Source: Aliarcobacter sp.
GTDB lineage: Bacteria; Campylobacterota; Campylobacteria; Campylobacterales; Arcobacteraceae
Assembly (NCBI GenBank): GCA_028703945.1
Contig: JAQVLW010000013.1
Location: 1-49,594 of the forward strand
DNA: 49,594 bases
Reading direction: 5' to 3'
In this document: positions 26,909-35,021 of the stretch, in pieces
How positions within the stretch are numbered: position 1 is the first letter of the stretch
How the letters are laid out: each line of letters starts with the position of its first letter
Made by a program: the position numbers and the translations under genes
Notes under the pieces: generated by a model
Told to the model about the DNA's origin: nothing
Database searches by the model: none
The model's input: the letters and a program-made list of their open reading frames with translations, nothing else

Positions 26909-27054
26909 GCTACTGAAAACTCTCTTCTTTTTTTAGCTTTTTCAATTATCTCTTTTTGTTTTTGAGTTTGTGTAAAAACAACTTTTCTATCAGATCGAGA
27001 TAAAACTACTTTTTTTGCTTTTTGGATTGTATTATCTTTTATAATATATCCCAT
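26905..27054 (-). CDS. 49-residue basic protein upstream of the GNAT gene (possible antitoxin)
   Basis: Starting at the ATG at 27054, it encodes MGYIIKDNTIQKAKKVVLSR and 29 more residues, very rich in Lys and Arg (QKQKEIIEKAKKRREFSVA at the end). GGAG lies eight bases before the ATG, a good ribosome site, and the stop overlaps the GNAT start as TTGA. It could be a small DNA-binding antitoxin or a leader peptide; it does not look like a ribbon-helix-helix protein of usual length. The promoter upstream lies inside an inverted repeat, suggesting autoregulation. Confidence 0.65.
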   Translation of the reverse strand: MGYIIKDNTIQKAKKVVLSRSDRKVVFTQTQKQKEIIEKAKKRREFSVA

Positions 27055-27075
27055 AGTTTACTCCTTATTGTTTTT

Positions 27076-27106
27076 TGATATGGTAATTATACAATATTTT
27101 ATATCA
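27076..27106 (-). promoter_or_regulatory. Promoter with flanking inverted repeat for the small protein/GNAT pair
   Basis: On the - strand TATAAT (27086-27091) lies about 30 bases before the ATG. TGATAT (27076-27081) and ATATCA (27101-27106) form an inverted repeat around it, an arrangement typical of a repressor operator overlapping the -10. Confidence 0.5.
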
Positions 27107-27131
27107 GAATTTAGAAAAAGTATTTAATTTA

Positions 27132-27977
27132 TCATTTTTTTGAAAAATTAAATATATCCATAATTAATTTTTTATTTATGTCTGAAATATCACTTGCTTT
27201 TTTAATTGAAGATATTGGACCTAAAATATCTTTTATAGTTCGAATTTTAGTAATTGAATCCATTCTATATGTTTTATCTTTAATTTCAATAATAGGATAG
27301 AAATCTTTTTTCTTTTTGCCAGTGATAATTTCAAGTAATGACAGAACTCTTATTATATCTTCCCTAATTCTATCAATAGATTTTTTAGTACAATCTTCTT
27401 TAAAAGTATAACAGTTAATAATTATTTGATCAATAAATTCAGTTTCAATAGTTTCTTTATTATCATGTAAAATTGCATTTAAAACATCTCTAAAAGCATT
27501 ATGCCTTATATTTTCTGTAAATTTTTCAGCTGGTAATTCCTTGTATTTTGCACCATCTTTATAATCATTAATCAATCTATATAATCCATCTTTTATATAC
27601 TCTTTTATTCCTTTTAAATAACCTTTATATAAATTATTTCTAATTTTGTAAACTATACTTTGTCCTGGATTTGGATGCATTGTAGTATCTTGCAAAAATG
27701 CAAACATACCATCTTGTAATAATAAAAAGAAATCTTCAATAAGTTGTATTACACATTTTTTTAAATCTTCTAATTCATTTTTATTAAAATTGATTTTGTT
27801 ACTTTTTTCATCAATTAGATAGATAGGATTAACTTTTTTATTTTTAAAAACACCTATTTCATGAAGAAATTCTGAAATACTTTTTTTATCAATTAATAAA
27901 TCTTTTTTCTCATTTACTTTATTACAGATATTTATATAAATATTTTTTCTTAATTCTTTTTCTAAAGATTTTGACAG
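27132..27977 (-). pseudogene. 5'-truncated gene of unknown function abutting the right att copy
   Basis: An ATG at 27707 gives 191 residues, but the frame stays open upstream to a stop inside the att repeat (28017-28019) and reads like protein throughout (SKSLEKELRKNIYINICNKV, KNKKVNPIYLIDEKSN, NELEDLKKCVIQLIEDFF). There is no ATG, GTG or TTG in that upstream part, only a CTG at 27977. I infer that the gene lost its 5' end at the recombination site. The product is helical and Lys-rich, with no motif I recognise. A shorter protein could still be made from 27707, though no clear ribosome site is seen. Confidence 0.6.
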
Positions 27978-28029
27978 GTGTTTAGAGGAATAGATTAATA
28001 GACATGTTTTGTAGGTCTATCAAAGCCAT
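27974..28029. repeat. Right att-like copy
   Basis: The extension (27974-28000) matches the middle copy at 26 of 27 bases. The core (28001-28029) matches uup codons 1-10 at 24 of 29. On the - strand it reads MALIDLQNMSIN before a stop. The following bases (28030-28055) resemble those just upstream of uup (TATATTTT.TTCTTT), as expected if this is the original uup upstream region. Confidence 0.7.
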
Positions 28030-28143
28030 ATATATATTTTTTCTTTACATTATTAATATACCTAAAAATCGGTTAAGATTTACTTTTGATATATTATGCT
28101 TAATTATATTTTAAAAATAAGATTAATTTAATATTAAGAAATG

Positions 28144-28149
28144 TATAAT
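28144..28149 (+). promoter_or_regulatory. Putative -10 element for the gene at 28175
   Basis: TATAAT preceded by TG lies 25 bases before the ATG, with AAAAGGAG as ribosome site between them. Confidence 0.5.
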
Positions 28150-28174
28150 TTATTATAAATAAAAGGAGTTTCTC

Positions 28175-28771
28175 ATGCAAATTCAAAATAATACAAGCCA
28201 AGCTTTGGATATGTATAAACAAAATACAAGTACAAGCACTAAAACGAAAGAAAAATCAGCTAAAAATGATTCTTTAGAAGAAATAATAAATAATTCAGCT
28301 GCTAGAGTTACTATTTCTATGAATGCTCAGTCTATTCTTTTTGAGATGAATACGGCAAGTATGACAAAAAATAATACTTTAGGACAGTCTGGAACAGAAT
28401 TTAAAAATAATCAGCTTGAAGTTCTAAATTTTCTTGCAGGAAAAGAGACTGATGGTGGAATGAGTCTTAAAAATATTGGATATGAGGGAAAACCAATTCT
28501 TGAATTATCTTCTGATGAAGCAAAAGATTTAGTAAGTGAAGATGGTTTCTTTGGTGTAAAAAATACCTCGGATAGAGTTGCTGGTTTTGTGTTAAATTTT
28601 GCTGGTGATGATTTAGATATTCTTCAAAAAGGAAGAGATGGAGTAGTTCAAGGTTTTGAAGAGGCTAAAAAGATGTTTGGAGGAGAACTTCCTGACATAT
28701 CATATAAAACTCAAGAAAGAACATTAGCTTTGATTGATGAGAAAATGAATAGTTTAAAAGGAAAGTCGTAA
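28175..28771 (+). CDS. Conserved Campylobacterota protein (often annotated hydrogenase-4 component G)
   Basis: This 198-residue soluble protein has a low-complexity Ser/Thr/Lys-rich N-terminus (about 1-35) and a conserved C-terminal half with GFFGVKNTSDRVAGFVLNFA and GRDGVVQGFEEAKKMFGGEL. I recall similar proteins in Arcobacter and Sulfurimonas labelled hydrogenase-4 component G, but nothing in the sequence supports a hydrogenase role and no hydrogenase genes are nearby. The FxxGxDGVxxGxxxA pattern resembles small flagellum-associated or secreted proteins, which is uncertain. It has its own promoter and lies at the probable original chromosome edge of the island. Confidence 0.7.
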   Translation: MQIQNNTSQALDMYKQNTSTSTKTKEKSAKNDSLEEIINNSAARVTISMNAQSILFEMNTASMTKNNTLGQSGTEFKNNQLEVLNFLAGKETDGGMSLKNIGYEGKPILELSSDEAKDLVSEDGFFGVKNTSDRVAGFVLNFAGDDLDILQKGRDGVVQGFEEAKKMFGGELPDISYKTQERTLALIDEKMNSLKGKS

Positions 28772-28785
28772 AGACTTCTCCTTAG

Positions 28786-29673
28786 TTAATGATTTATATC
28801 ATTTCCTTTAAAATCATCATATGGGTCCATATGAATATTTATAATCCAATCTCTTCTTGAATCTAATTTTTTGATTTTATTTTCGATAGAATCACTTGCT
28901 TTATGTGCTTCCATAAGTGTAATTAGACAATTAAAAACTAAATGTACCTCTACAAAAGTTTGATTAGCAGCTTCTCTTGTTTTTAGTAGATGATAAGTAT
29001 TTACTTTGTCATTTTCTTTTATTATTCTTTCTATATTTGATACTACTTCTTCATTAACCGCTCGGTCTAATAAAACTAAAATACCTTCTTGAATTAAAGA
29101 ATATGCAGAATAAATAATATATAAAGCGATTCCACCTCCAACAATTACATCAATTATTTCATAACCAGTAAGGCTTACAAGTATTAAAGAAATCAAAACT
29201 GCACCATTACTAAATACGTCTGTTTTATAGTGAAGAGCATCTGCTTTAATAACCATTGAATTGGTTTTTTTCGCTACATAGTTTAGATAAAGGACTAATG
29301 AAATTGTAATAACTAAAGTTATAAGCATTATAATTATTGAAGTTTCTAATAACTGAGAAACTTCATTACTCATAGCTTTTTTAGCAGCTTGATAAAGTAA
29401 AAAAAGACCAGATATTGTAATAATTGTACCTTCAATTACAGAGGCTAAGGCTTCAGTTTTACCTCTTCCATAATTAAAAGTTTTATCTGCTGGTTTTTCA
29501 GAGTTTGAAATGGCAAAGTAGTTGAATATTGATACAAACATATCTAAAACAGAGTCAATGGCAGATGCAAGAACTGCAACTGAACCACTGGCAAATCCAA
29601 TAACGAGTTTTATTAGTATAAGTACCGCTGCAACACTAGATGAAACAACGGTAGCTTTTTTTTGAGGAGTCAT
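28786..29673 (-). CDS. Cation diffusion facilitator (FieF/CzcD type metal exporter)
   Basis: This 295-residue protein has about six membrane helices in the first 205 residues. The transport site residues are in ASAIDSVLDMF (helix 2, D-x-x-x-D) and DALHYKTDVFSN (helix 5, H-x-x-x-D), the FieF-like pattern for Zn2+/Fe2+. The cytoplasmic C-terminal domain (about 206-290) has VHLVFNCLITLMEAHKASD with His ligands. It exports divalent metal in exchange for protons. The ATG overlaps the stop of the aminotransferase gene by one base (TAATG), so the two are coupled. Confidence 0.93.
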   Translation of the reverse strand: MTPQKKATVVSSSVAAVLILIKLVIGFASGSVAVLASAIDSVLDMFVSIFNYFAISNSEKPADKTFNYGRGKTEALASVIEGTIITISGLFLLYQAAKKAMSNEVSQLLETSIIIMLITLVITISLVLYLNYVAKKTNSMVIKADALHYKTDVFSNGAVLISLILVSLTGYEIIDVIVGGGIALYIIYSAYSLIQEGILVLLDRAVNEEVVSNIERIIKENDKVNTYHLLKTREAANQTFVEVHLVFNCLITLMEAHKASDSIENKIKKLDSRRDWIINIHMDPYDDFKGNDINH

Positions 29674-30842
29674 TATTTGCTTTCTACAAACTCTTTAATT
29701 CTTTTGATACCCTCTTGAATTGTTGCTAAATCAGTAGCAAATGAGAATCTAAAATATCCTTCTGAACCGAATGCAAGTCCTGGAACTAAAGCTACACCTT
29801 TTTGTTCTAATAATTCAGCACAAAATTTCATAGAATCATTTGATACTTCTTTAATATTTACAAAAAGATAAAATGCACCATCTGGATCAATTGTTGATAA
29901 ACCTTTTATTTCATTGAAAGATTTTACAGCAATATTTTTTCTTTTTTCAAATTCAATTCTCATCATTTCAATATCTTTATCTGCTTCACCCTCAAGTGCT
30001 GGGATTGCTGCATATTGAGTCATTGTATTAACATTTGATGTTACTTGACCTTGAAGTTTTGTTAAAGCTTTTGCAAGTGCTACATTTGGAGTTGCAATAT
30101 ATCCAAATCTCCAACCAGTCATTGCTACTGCTTTACTTAAACCATTTATTGTAACTGTTCTATTGTACATATCTTCAGATACTTCTGCTGCTGCTGTGAA
30201 TTTTGTACCATTGTAGATAATTTTTTCATACATTTCATCTGAGAATACTAAAATATCTGTACCTTCTAAAACTTTTCCAAGGGCAGTTAATTCTTCTTTC
30301 GTATAAACAGAACCAGTTGGATTTGAAGGTGTATTTAAAAGTAAAACTTTTGTTTTAGGTGTAATTACAGCTTTTAATTGTTCAGGTGTAATTTTAAATT
30401 CAGTAGAATCATCCGTATCAATAAATACAGGAATTCCATCTGAAAATTTCACTTGTTCTGGATATGTAACCCAATAAGGTGCTGGAATAATAACTTCATC
30501 ACCTTTTTCAATTAAAACTTGAAAAAGATTAAATAATGAGTGTTTTGCACCATTGCTTATTACAATACCATCTAATTTATATTCTAGACCATGGTCTTTT
30601 TTTAATTTGTTAATAATTGCTTGCTTGGTAGCGATAATTCCCTCTACGGCTGTATATTTAGTTTGACCATCATTAATTGCTTTTATAGCAGCATCTTTAA
30701 TAATTTGTGGTGTATCAAAGTCAGGCTCACCTGCACTAAAACTTAGTATATCTTTACCTTGAGCTTTAAGCTCTCTAGCTAAGGCTGTGATTGCCAAAGT
30801 AACTGATGGAGACAGATTTTCCATTCTGTTTGCAATTTTCAT
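29673..30842 (-). CDS. aspC: Aspartate aminotransferase (class I PLP enzyme)
   Basis: From the ATG at 30842 (GAGGAA eight bases upstream) the protein has 389 residues starting MKIANRMENLSPSVTLAITA. Upstream in-frame codons would add a non-conserved hydrophobic tail, so I reject them. It contains SAGEPDFDTP, APYWVTYPEQ, LNTPSNPTGSVY, and the PLP-lysine segment INGLSKAVAMTGWRFGY. It is the I-gamma subgroup that transfers the amino group of aspartate to 2-oxoglutarate. It precedes the cation exporter gene with a one-base overlap. Confidence 0.93.
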   Translation of the reverse strand: MKIANRMENLSPSVTLAITALARELKAQGKDILSFSAGEPDFDTPQIIKDAAIKAINDGQTKYTAVEGIIATKQAIINKLKKDHGLEYKLDGIVISNGAKHSLFNLFQVLIEKGDEVIIPAPYWVTYPEQVKFSDGIPVFIDTDDSTEFKITPEQLKAVITPKTKVLLLNTPSNPTGSVYTKEELTALGKVLEGTDILVFSDEMYEKIIYNGTKFTAAAEVSEDMYNRTVTINGLSKAVAMTGWRFGYIATPNVALAKALTKLQGQVTSNVNTMTQYAAIPALEGEADKDIEMMRIEFEKRKNIAVKSFNEIKGLSTIDPDGAFYLFVNIKEVSNDSMKFCAELLEQKGVALVPGLAFGSEGYFRFSFATDLATIQEGIKRIKEFVESK

Positions 30843-30872
30843 TAACATCTTCCTCAATAAAATTATCATTAT

Positions 30873-30886
30873 ATTTTTGATATAAT
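30873..30886 (+). promoter_or_regulatory. Promoter for the second YgjP-like gene
   Basis: TTTTTGA followed by TATAAT (30881-30886) matches the Campylobacterota extended -10 type and lies 40 bases before the start. It is in the divergent gap next to the aminotransferase gene. Confidence 0.6.
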
Positions 30887-30925
30887 AGTTGTGCGATTTT
30901 AACAAAAAATTACTTAAGGAATAGT

Positions 30926-31519
30926 TTGAGCTTTCAAATTGAAATAAATCAAAGATTAGTAACCGTTCACTTAGAAAAAAGAAGAAATATCAAACATGTT
31001 TATCTTCGAGTTTTAAATCCAAATTTAATTCAAATTAAAACAAATATTTATTACACACTTTTAGATGCAAGAGATTTAATTGAAAAAAAGATGACTTGGA
31101 TTGAAAATACTATTATTAGACTTGAAGAAAAAAATATAAATGATGATGAGTTTTTATATTTAGGAGAAAGAAAAAAAATAGAAGATTTTAAAATCAAAAA
31201 TATTGATAGTTTTTACAAAAAAGAGATTTTAAAATATCTGCCTGATTTAGTGCAAGAGTATTCAATTAAAATGAATCTAATGCCTACTTCGATAAGTTAT
31301 AGAAAAAATAAAAGAACATGGGGATCATGTAACTATAAAAATGGTTTGAATTTTAATATTTTACTTATGAAGTTTCCAATTGAACTTATGGAATATGTAA
31401 TTATTCATGAATTAGCTCATATCCAACATAAAAATCATTCAAAAAAATTTTGGGATTTAGTAGAATTTTATTGTCCAGATTATAAAAAAAGAGAAAAAAT
31501 ATTTAAGAGCTTTTTATAA
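30926..31519 (+). CDS. YgjP-like (DUF45) zinc metallopeptidase, core copy
   Basis: This 197-residue protein begins at a TTG with AAGGA six bases upstream. It shares with the island copy (24492-25193) the segment KRTWGSCNYKNGLNFN and the zinc site HELAHIQHKNHSKKFW. This copy stands alone outside the islands with its own promoter and converges with the gene at 31503-31919, overlapping by 17 bases. The substrate is unknown. Its shorter N-terminal part distinguishes it from the restriction-linked paralogue. Confidence 0.9.
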   Translation: MSFQIEINQRLVTVHLEKRRNIKHVYLRVLNPNLIQIKTNIYYTLLDARDLIEKKMTWIENTIIRLEEKNINDDEFLYLGERKKIEDFKIKNIDSFYKKEILKYLPDLVQEYSIKMNLMPTSISYRKNKRTWGSCNYKNGLNFNILLMKFPIELMEYVIIHELAHIQHKNHSKKFWDLVEFYCPDYKKREKIFKSFL

Positions 31520-31919
31520 TTTCTCTTATTTTTTCAAATCTTTTGAATAAATATTCATCCTTCGCTTTATTTTCAAAAATTCCATAAGATCTCTCTTTAT
31601 AAAGAGGAATAGGGGCTTTTTGTTCTTCTTTTTTTTCAATAACATTTGTTATAAAGAATCCAATATCTTCAACATTTGCAATCTTGAAATTTTTTAATAA
31701 TGATTTTATATCTGCTTTGTTATACTCAAATTCCATTTTATAAACAGGATGGGTTAATACAAAATATAAAGTTTGATTTTTTACATAAGCAAACTTCACT
31801 CCTTTTTTTAATTTTAAAGGAAGAACTTCTATAAACTTTTTAATTAAAAAAGATGTATTAATCTTACTGAATTCAGGATTATTTTTAAGATGACTAAGTA
31901 TTTCATTAATTTTTTTCAT
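31503..31919 (-). CDS. Conserved Campylobacterota protein, DciA/DUF721-like
   Basis: This 138-residue protein has a layout reminiscent of DUF721 (DciA): an N-terminal helix, then strands (FAYVKNQTLYFVLTHPVYKM) followed by a helix with FKIANVEDIGFFIT, and a basic tail. DciA proteins help load the replicative helicase, but the resemblance is weak and I call it tentative. The gene is divergent from the small lipoprotein gene, with the two 5' ends overlapping by 30 bases (31890-31919), and convergent with the YgjP-like gene. Confidence 0.5.
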   Translation of the reverse strand: MKKINEILSHLKNNPEFSKINTSFLIKKFIEVLPLKLKKGVKFAYVKNQTLYFVLTHPVYKMEFEYNKADIKSLLKNFKIANVEDIGFFITNVIEKKEEQKAPIPLYKERSYGIFENKAKDEYLFKRFEKIREIIKSS

Positions 31920-32039
31920 GGGCTAATTATAGCAGGTTTTATATTATCATTTAGTGGTTGTGGTTACAAAGGTGATCCAGTATATATTCAAGAAGATTCT
32001 TCTGTAAAACAAAATAACAACGAAGTTTCACCTCAATGA
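31890..32039 (+). CDS. Small LptM-like lipoprotein
   Basis: Starting at the ATG at 31890 it encodes 49 residues: MTKYFINFFHGLIIAGFILS, then FSGCGYKGDPVYIQE and a polar tail. The SGC lipobox and the CGxKGDPxY pattern match the small outer-membrane lipoprotein family that includes LptM (YifL), which in E. coli assists LptD maturation. The stop overlaps the nadB start by four bases (ATGA), so translation is coupled. Its first 30 bases overlap the start of the divergent gene on the other strand. Confidence 0.75.
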   Translation: MTKYFINFFHGLIIAGFILSFSGCGYKGDPVYIQEDSSVKQNNNEVSPQ

Positions 32040-33487
32040 TATATGATTATATAATAATAGGTACGGGAATTGCAGGACTTAATGCGGCAAGATTGATTCC
32101 CAAAAATAAAAAAGTTTTACTTTTATGTAAAATGTCAACTTGGAATTGCAATACTTTTTGGGCGCAAGGTGGAATCGCAAGTGCAGTTGATGAAGCAGAC
32201 ATTCCCGCTCATATTCAAGATACATTAACAGCAGGTGTTAACTACAATGACAAAAATGCTGTTGAACTTTTAAGTCAAAAATCAGTTACTGCAATTAAAA
32301 ATTTAATATCAGATGGAATGAAATTTGACTTAAGTGAAAATGGTGAATTAGCATATACAAAAGAAGCAGCCCATAGTAGAAATAGAATTTTACACGCAGA
32401 TGGTGATGCAACTGGAAGAATGATTCATATTTTTTTACTTGAACATTGCCCTCATGCAATAATAACTCAAGCTGTGGTTTGTGATTTATTGATAAAAGAT
32501 GACATTTGTTATGGAGTTCAATATTTTACTAATGAAACAAATCAAAAAGTAGTTTATGCTCACAATACAATAATTGCAAGTGGTGGAGTTGGTTCAATTT
32601 ATAGATACCACACAAATTCAACTGCAAATGCTGGTGAAATCCAAGGAATTATTGCTGAAAAAAATCTTCCATTAAAAGATATGGAAATGATGCAATTTCA
32701 TCCAACGGTTATAAGAGGAACTACATTTGCAAGAAAACCTTTATTATCAGAAGCCTTAAGGGGTGAAGGTGCACATATAGTTGATGAAAATGGATACAGA
32801 TTTTTATTTGATTATCATAAAGATGGAGAATTAGCTCCAAGAGATGTGGTAAGTCGGTCTATTTTTGATTACAATAAAAAAACTGGATTAGGTGTGTATT
32901 TATCTTTTGAAACTTTTGAAAAAAAAGCATTTAAAAAGAGATTCCCAAATATTTATTCAAACCTAAAAGAGTTAGGTTATGATTTACCATTTGAGCGAGT
33001 TCCTATAAGTCCAGCGTTCCATTATTCAATGGGTGGAATAGAAACAGCACTTGATGCAAAAGTAAAAGGAATGAAAAATCTATATGCTATTGGAGAAGCT
33101 GCTTGTACAGGTGTTCATGGGGCAAATAGATTAGCTTCAAACTCTTTACTTGAAGGATTAGTTTTTTCACAAATTGCAGTTGAAGAGACATTAAAAAATG
33201 ATTTCAAAATTACAAAAGAAAATTATGATAAACCAATTATAAATTATGTAAGAAATCAAGAAATTGACAAAGATATAAAAGATAATTTAAGAGAGATGAT
33301 GTGGACTCATGCTTCAATTGTGAGAAATCATAAAACTCTTCAAACTACATTAGATAAAATAGAAGGTTATTTAAAATTAAATGTGGGAAGATTACTTTTC
33401 CTAAGATTATTAACTGCAAAATCTATCTTAAAATCAGCACTTGATAGAAAAGAATCTCTTGGAGCACACTATATTGAGGAAAATTAA
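32036..33487 (+). CDS. nadB: L-aspartate oxidase
   Basis: This 483-residue flavoprotein starts with the dinucleotide-binding motif IIGTGIAGLNAARLI and has FWAQGGIASAV, the catalytic-region segment MEMMQFHPTVI, and SPAFHYSMGGIET with the FAD-binding GANRLASNSLLEGL. NadB oxidises aspartate to iminoaspartate for NAD synthesis, using O2 or fumarate as acceptor. Its start overlaps the lipoprotein stop (ATGA) and its stop overlaps the nhaD start by one base, giving a tight three-gene operon. The partner nadA is not in the window. Confidence 0.95.
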   Translation: MIYDYIIIGTGIAGLNAARLIPKNKKVLLLCKMSTWNCNTFWAQGGIASAVDEADIPAHIQDTLTAGVNYNDKNAVELLSQKSVTAIKNLISDGMKFDLSENGELAYTKEAAHSRNRILHADGDATGRMIHIFLLEHCPHAIITQAVVCDLLIKDDICYGVQYFTNETNQKVVYAHNTIIASGGVGSIYRYHTNSTANAGEIQGIIAEKNLPLKDMEMMQFHPTVIRGTTFARKPLLSEALRGEGAHIVDENGYRFLFDYHKDGELAPRDVVSRSIFDYNKKTGLGVYLSFETFEKKAFKKRFPNIYSNLKELGYDLPFERVPISPAFHYSMGGIETALDAKVKGMKNLYAIGEAACTGVHGANRLASNSLLEGLVFSQIAVEETLKNDFKITKENYDKPIINYVRNQEIDKDIKDNLREMMWTHASIVRNHKTLQTTLDKIEGYLKLNVGRLLFLRLLTAKSILKSALDRKESLGAHYIEEN

Positions 33488-34866
33488 TGACTAAAATTTT
33501 AATAGCTTTACTTTTAGGTTCATTATCATTATTTGCATCAACTACAACCACAGAAGCAATTCCTGATATTACTATGACATGGGTTGGATTTACGACATTA
33601 TTTATTTTTTTAGTTGGTTATTATATAGTTGCAGCAGAAGAAAAATATGGAATAGATAAAGCAAAACCTGCTTTATTTATTGGTACTTTTATGTTTATAT
33701 TAGTAGCTATTTATTATGCTTTAAATGGCTTAGATATGAATCTTGTTCATACTCAAGTTCAGCGTTTAATTTTAGAGATTGCAGAGATTTTCTTTTTCTT
33801 ATTTGTTGCGATGACTTATATTGAATCATTGCTTCAAATGGGAGTTTTTGATAGATTAAAATATAACTTAATTTCTAAAGGTTATACATATAGAAAACTA
33901 TTTTGGATAACTGGATTTTTAGCATTTTTTATCTCTCCCGTTGCTGATAATCTTACAACAGCACTTATTTTATCAACAGTATTAATTACAATTGACAAAA
34001 CAAGAAAAGATTTTTTAGTTCCAGGTGCTATTAATATTGTTGTTGCTGCAAATGCTGGTGGTGCTTGGTCTCCATTTGGTGATATTACTACTCTTATGAC
34101 TTGGGCCGCTGGAAAAGGTGATTTTGTAGATTTCTTATTTTTATTTCCATCTGCGATTTTAGGTTATAGTGTAACAGCATTTTTATTATCTCAATTTGTA
34201 CCAAAAGTAGTTCCTGATTTTGATGTTTCAAAAGAGAAAAAACCGCAAATGGCTGAGGGTGCTAAAGTTATTATGGGACTTGGAGTATTTACAATAGTTT
34301 GTGCTGTATTATCTCATCAAGTTTTACATTTACCTGCAATGTGGGGTATGATGTTCGGTTTATCATTATTAAAAGTTTATTCTTATGGGCTTAAAAAGAA
34401 ATATGGGAAAAATCATTTTAATATTTTTGATTCAATGTCAAAAATTGAAAACAATACATTAATGTTTTTCTTTGGTATTTTAGCAGCTGTTGGTGCATTA
34501 TATTTTATTGGATGGTTAGCTTTAGCATCTGTTGTTTATGATCCTTCGGTTTTAGGACCAACTATGTCAAATATAGCTGTTGGATTTTTATCAGCTATTA
34601 TTGATAATGTTCCAGTTATGAGTGCAATTTTAAAAGCAAATCCTGAAATGGGCGTTGATCAATGGATGTTGGTTACTATGACAGCTGGAATTGGTGGTTC
34701 TTTAATCTCTTTTGGTTCGGCTGCTGGTGTTGGTGTTATGGGAAAAATGCATGGTATTTATACTTTTAGTTCTCATATGAAATATGCTTGGACTATTTTA
34801 GTTGGATATGTTGTATCAATTACTGTTTGGTATGTTCAATATCAAATATTAGGAATAGGGCATTAA
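33487..34866 (+). CDS. nhaD: NhaD-family Na+/H+ antiporter
   Basis: This 459-residue membrane protein starts with a signal-like helix (MTKILIALLLGSLSLFA) and has about 12 further helices. Diagnostic segments are SPVADNLTTALI (about 155-166), NAGGAWSPFGDITTLM (about 188-203) and AIIDNVPVMSAI (about 373-384). It exchanges cytoplasmic Na+ for protons. It overlaps the nadB stop by one base and is followed by a strong terminator, so it is the last gene of this operon. Confidence 0.94.
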   Translation: MTKILIALLLGSLSLFASTTTTEAIPDITMTWVGFTTLFIFLVGYYIVAAEEKYGIDKAKPALFIGTFMFILVAIYYALNGLDMNLVHTQVQRLILEIAEIFFFLFVAMTYIESLLQMGVFDRLKYNLISKGYTYRKLFWITGFLAFFISPVADNLTTALILSTVLITIDKTRKDFLVPGAINIVVAANAGGAWSPFGDITTLMTWAAGKGDFVDFLFLFPSAILGYSVTAFLLSQFVPKVVPDFDVSKEKKPQMAEGAKVIMGLGVFTIVCAVLSHQVLHLPAMWGMMFGLSLLKVYSYGLKKKYGKNHFNIFDSMSKIENNTLMFFFGILAAVGALYFIGWLALASVVYDPSVLGPTMSNIAVGFLSAIIDNVPVMSAILKANPEMGVDQWMLVTMTAGIGGSLISFGSAAGVGVMGKMHGIYTFSSHMKYAWTILVGYVVSITVWYVQYQILGIGH

Positions 34867-34888
34867 TTTATATTTTTACTAAAAGTTC

Positions 34889-34928
34889 AAAAGGGCTGTT
34901 GGGATTTCTCCTAATAGCCCTTTTTTTA
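34889..34928 (+). terminator. Rho-independent terminator after nhaD
   Basis: AAAGGGCT (34890-34897) pairs with AGCCCTTT (34916-34923), with further partial pairing in the loop, followed by a T-run. Confidence 0.9.
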
Positions 34929-34948
34929 TTTAACCATTTTTTTACAAC

Positions 34949-34962
34949 TTTTTGGATAAAAT
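34949..34962 (+). promoter_or_regulatory. Promoter for guaA
   Basis: TTTTTGGATAAAAT has the extended -10 form (TAAAAT 34957-34962) and lies 60 bases before the guaA ATG. Confidence 0.55.
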
Positions 34963-35021
34963 ATTAGATTAAAATTTGTAATATTTAAATCTTATGGTTT
35001 GAAATATAAAGGAAACAATAG

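Larger units (their letters stand above)
25312..28029. mobile_element. Island B: small accessory island between the middle and right att copies
   Basis: It is bounded by the middle repeat (25312-25367) and the right repeat (27974-28029). The two share a 27-bp extension, 26 of 27 identical, upstream of the uup-like core. It contains a long AT-rich non-coding stretch, a J-domain protein gene, a small-protein/GNAT pair and a gene cut off at the right repeat. All look accessory. The right boundary is followed by DNA resembling the sequence upstream of uup, so 28030 onward is probably the original chromosome. Confidence 0.55.

Noticed and set aside
30843-30905. N-terminal extension of aspartate aminotransferase
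   Set aside because: The extra residues are not part of the family and the promoter for the divergent gene lies in the same stretch; the start at 30842 has a good ribosome site.
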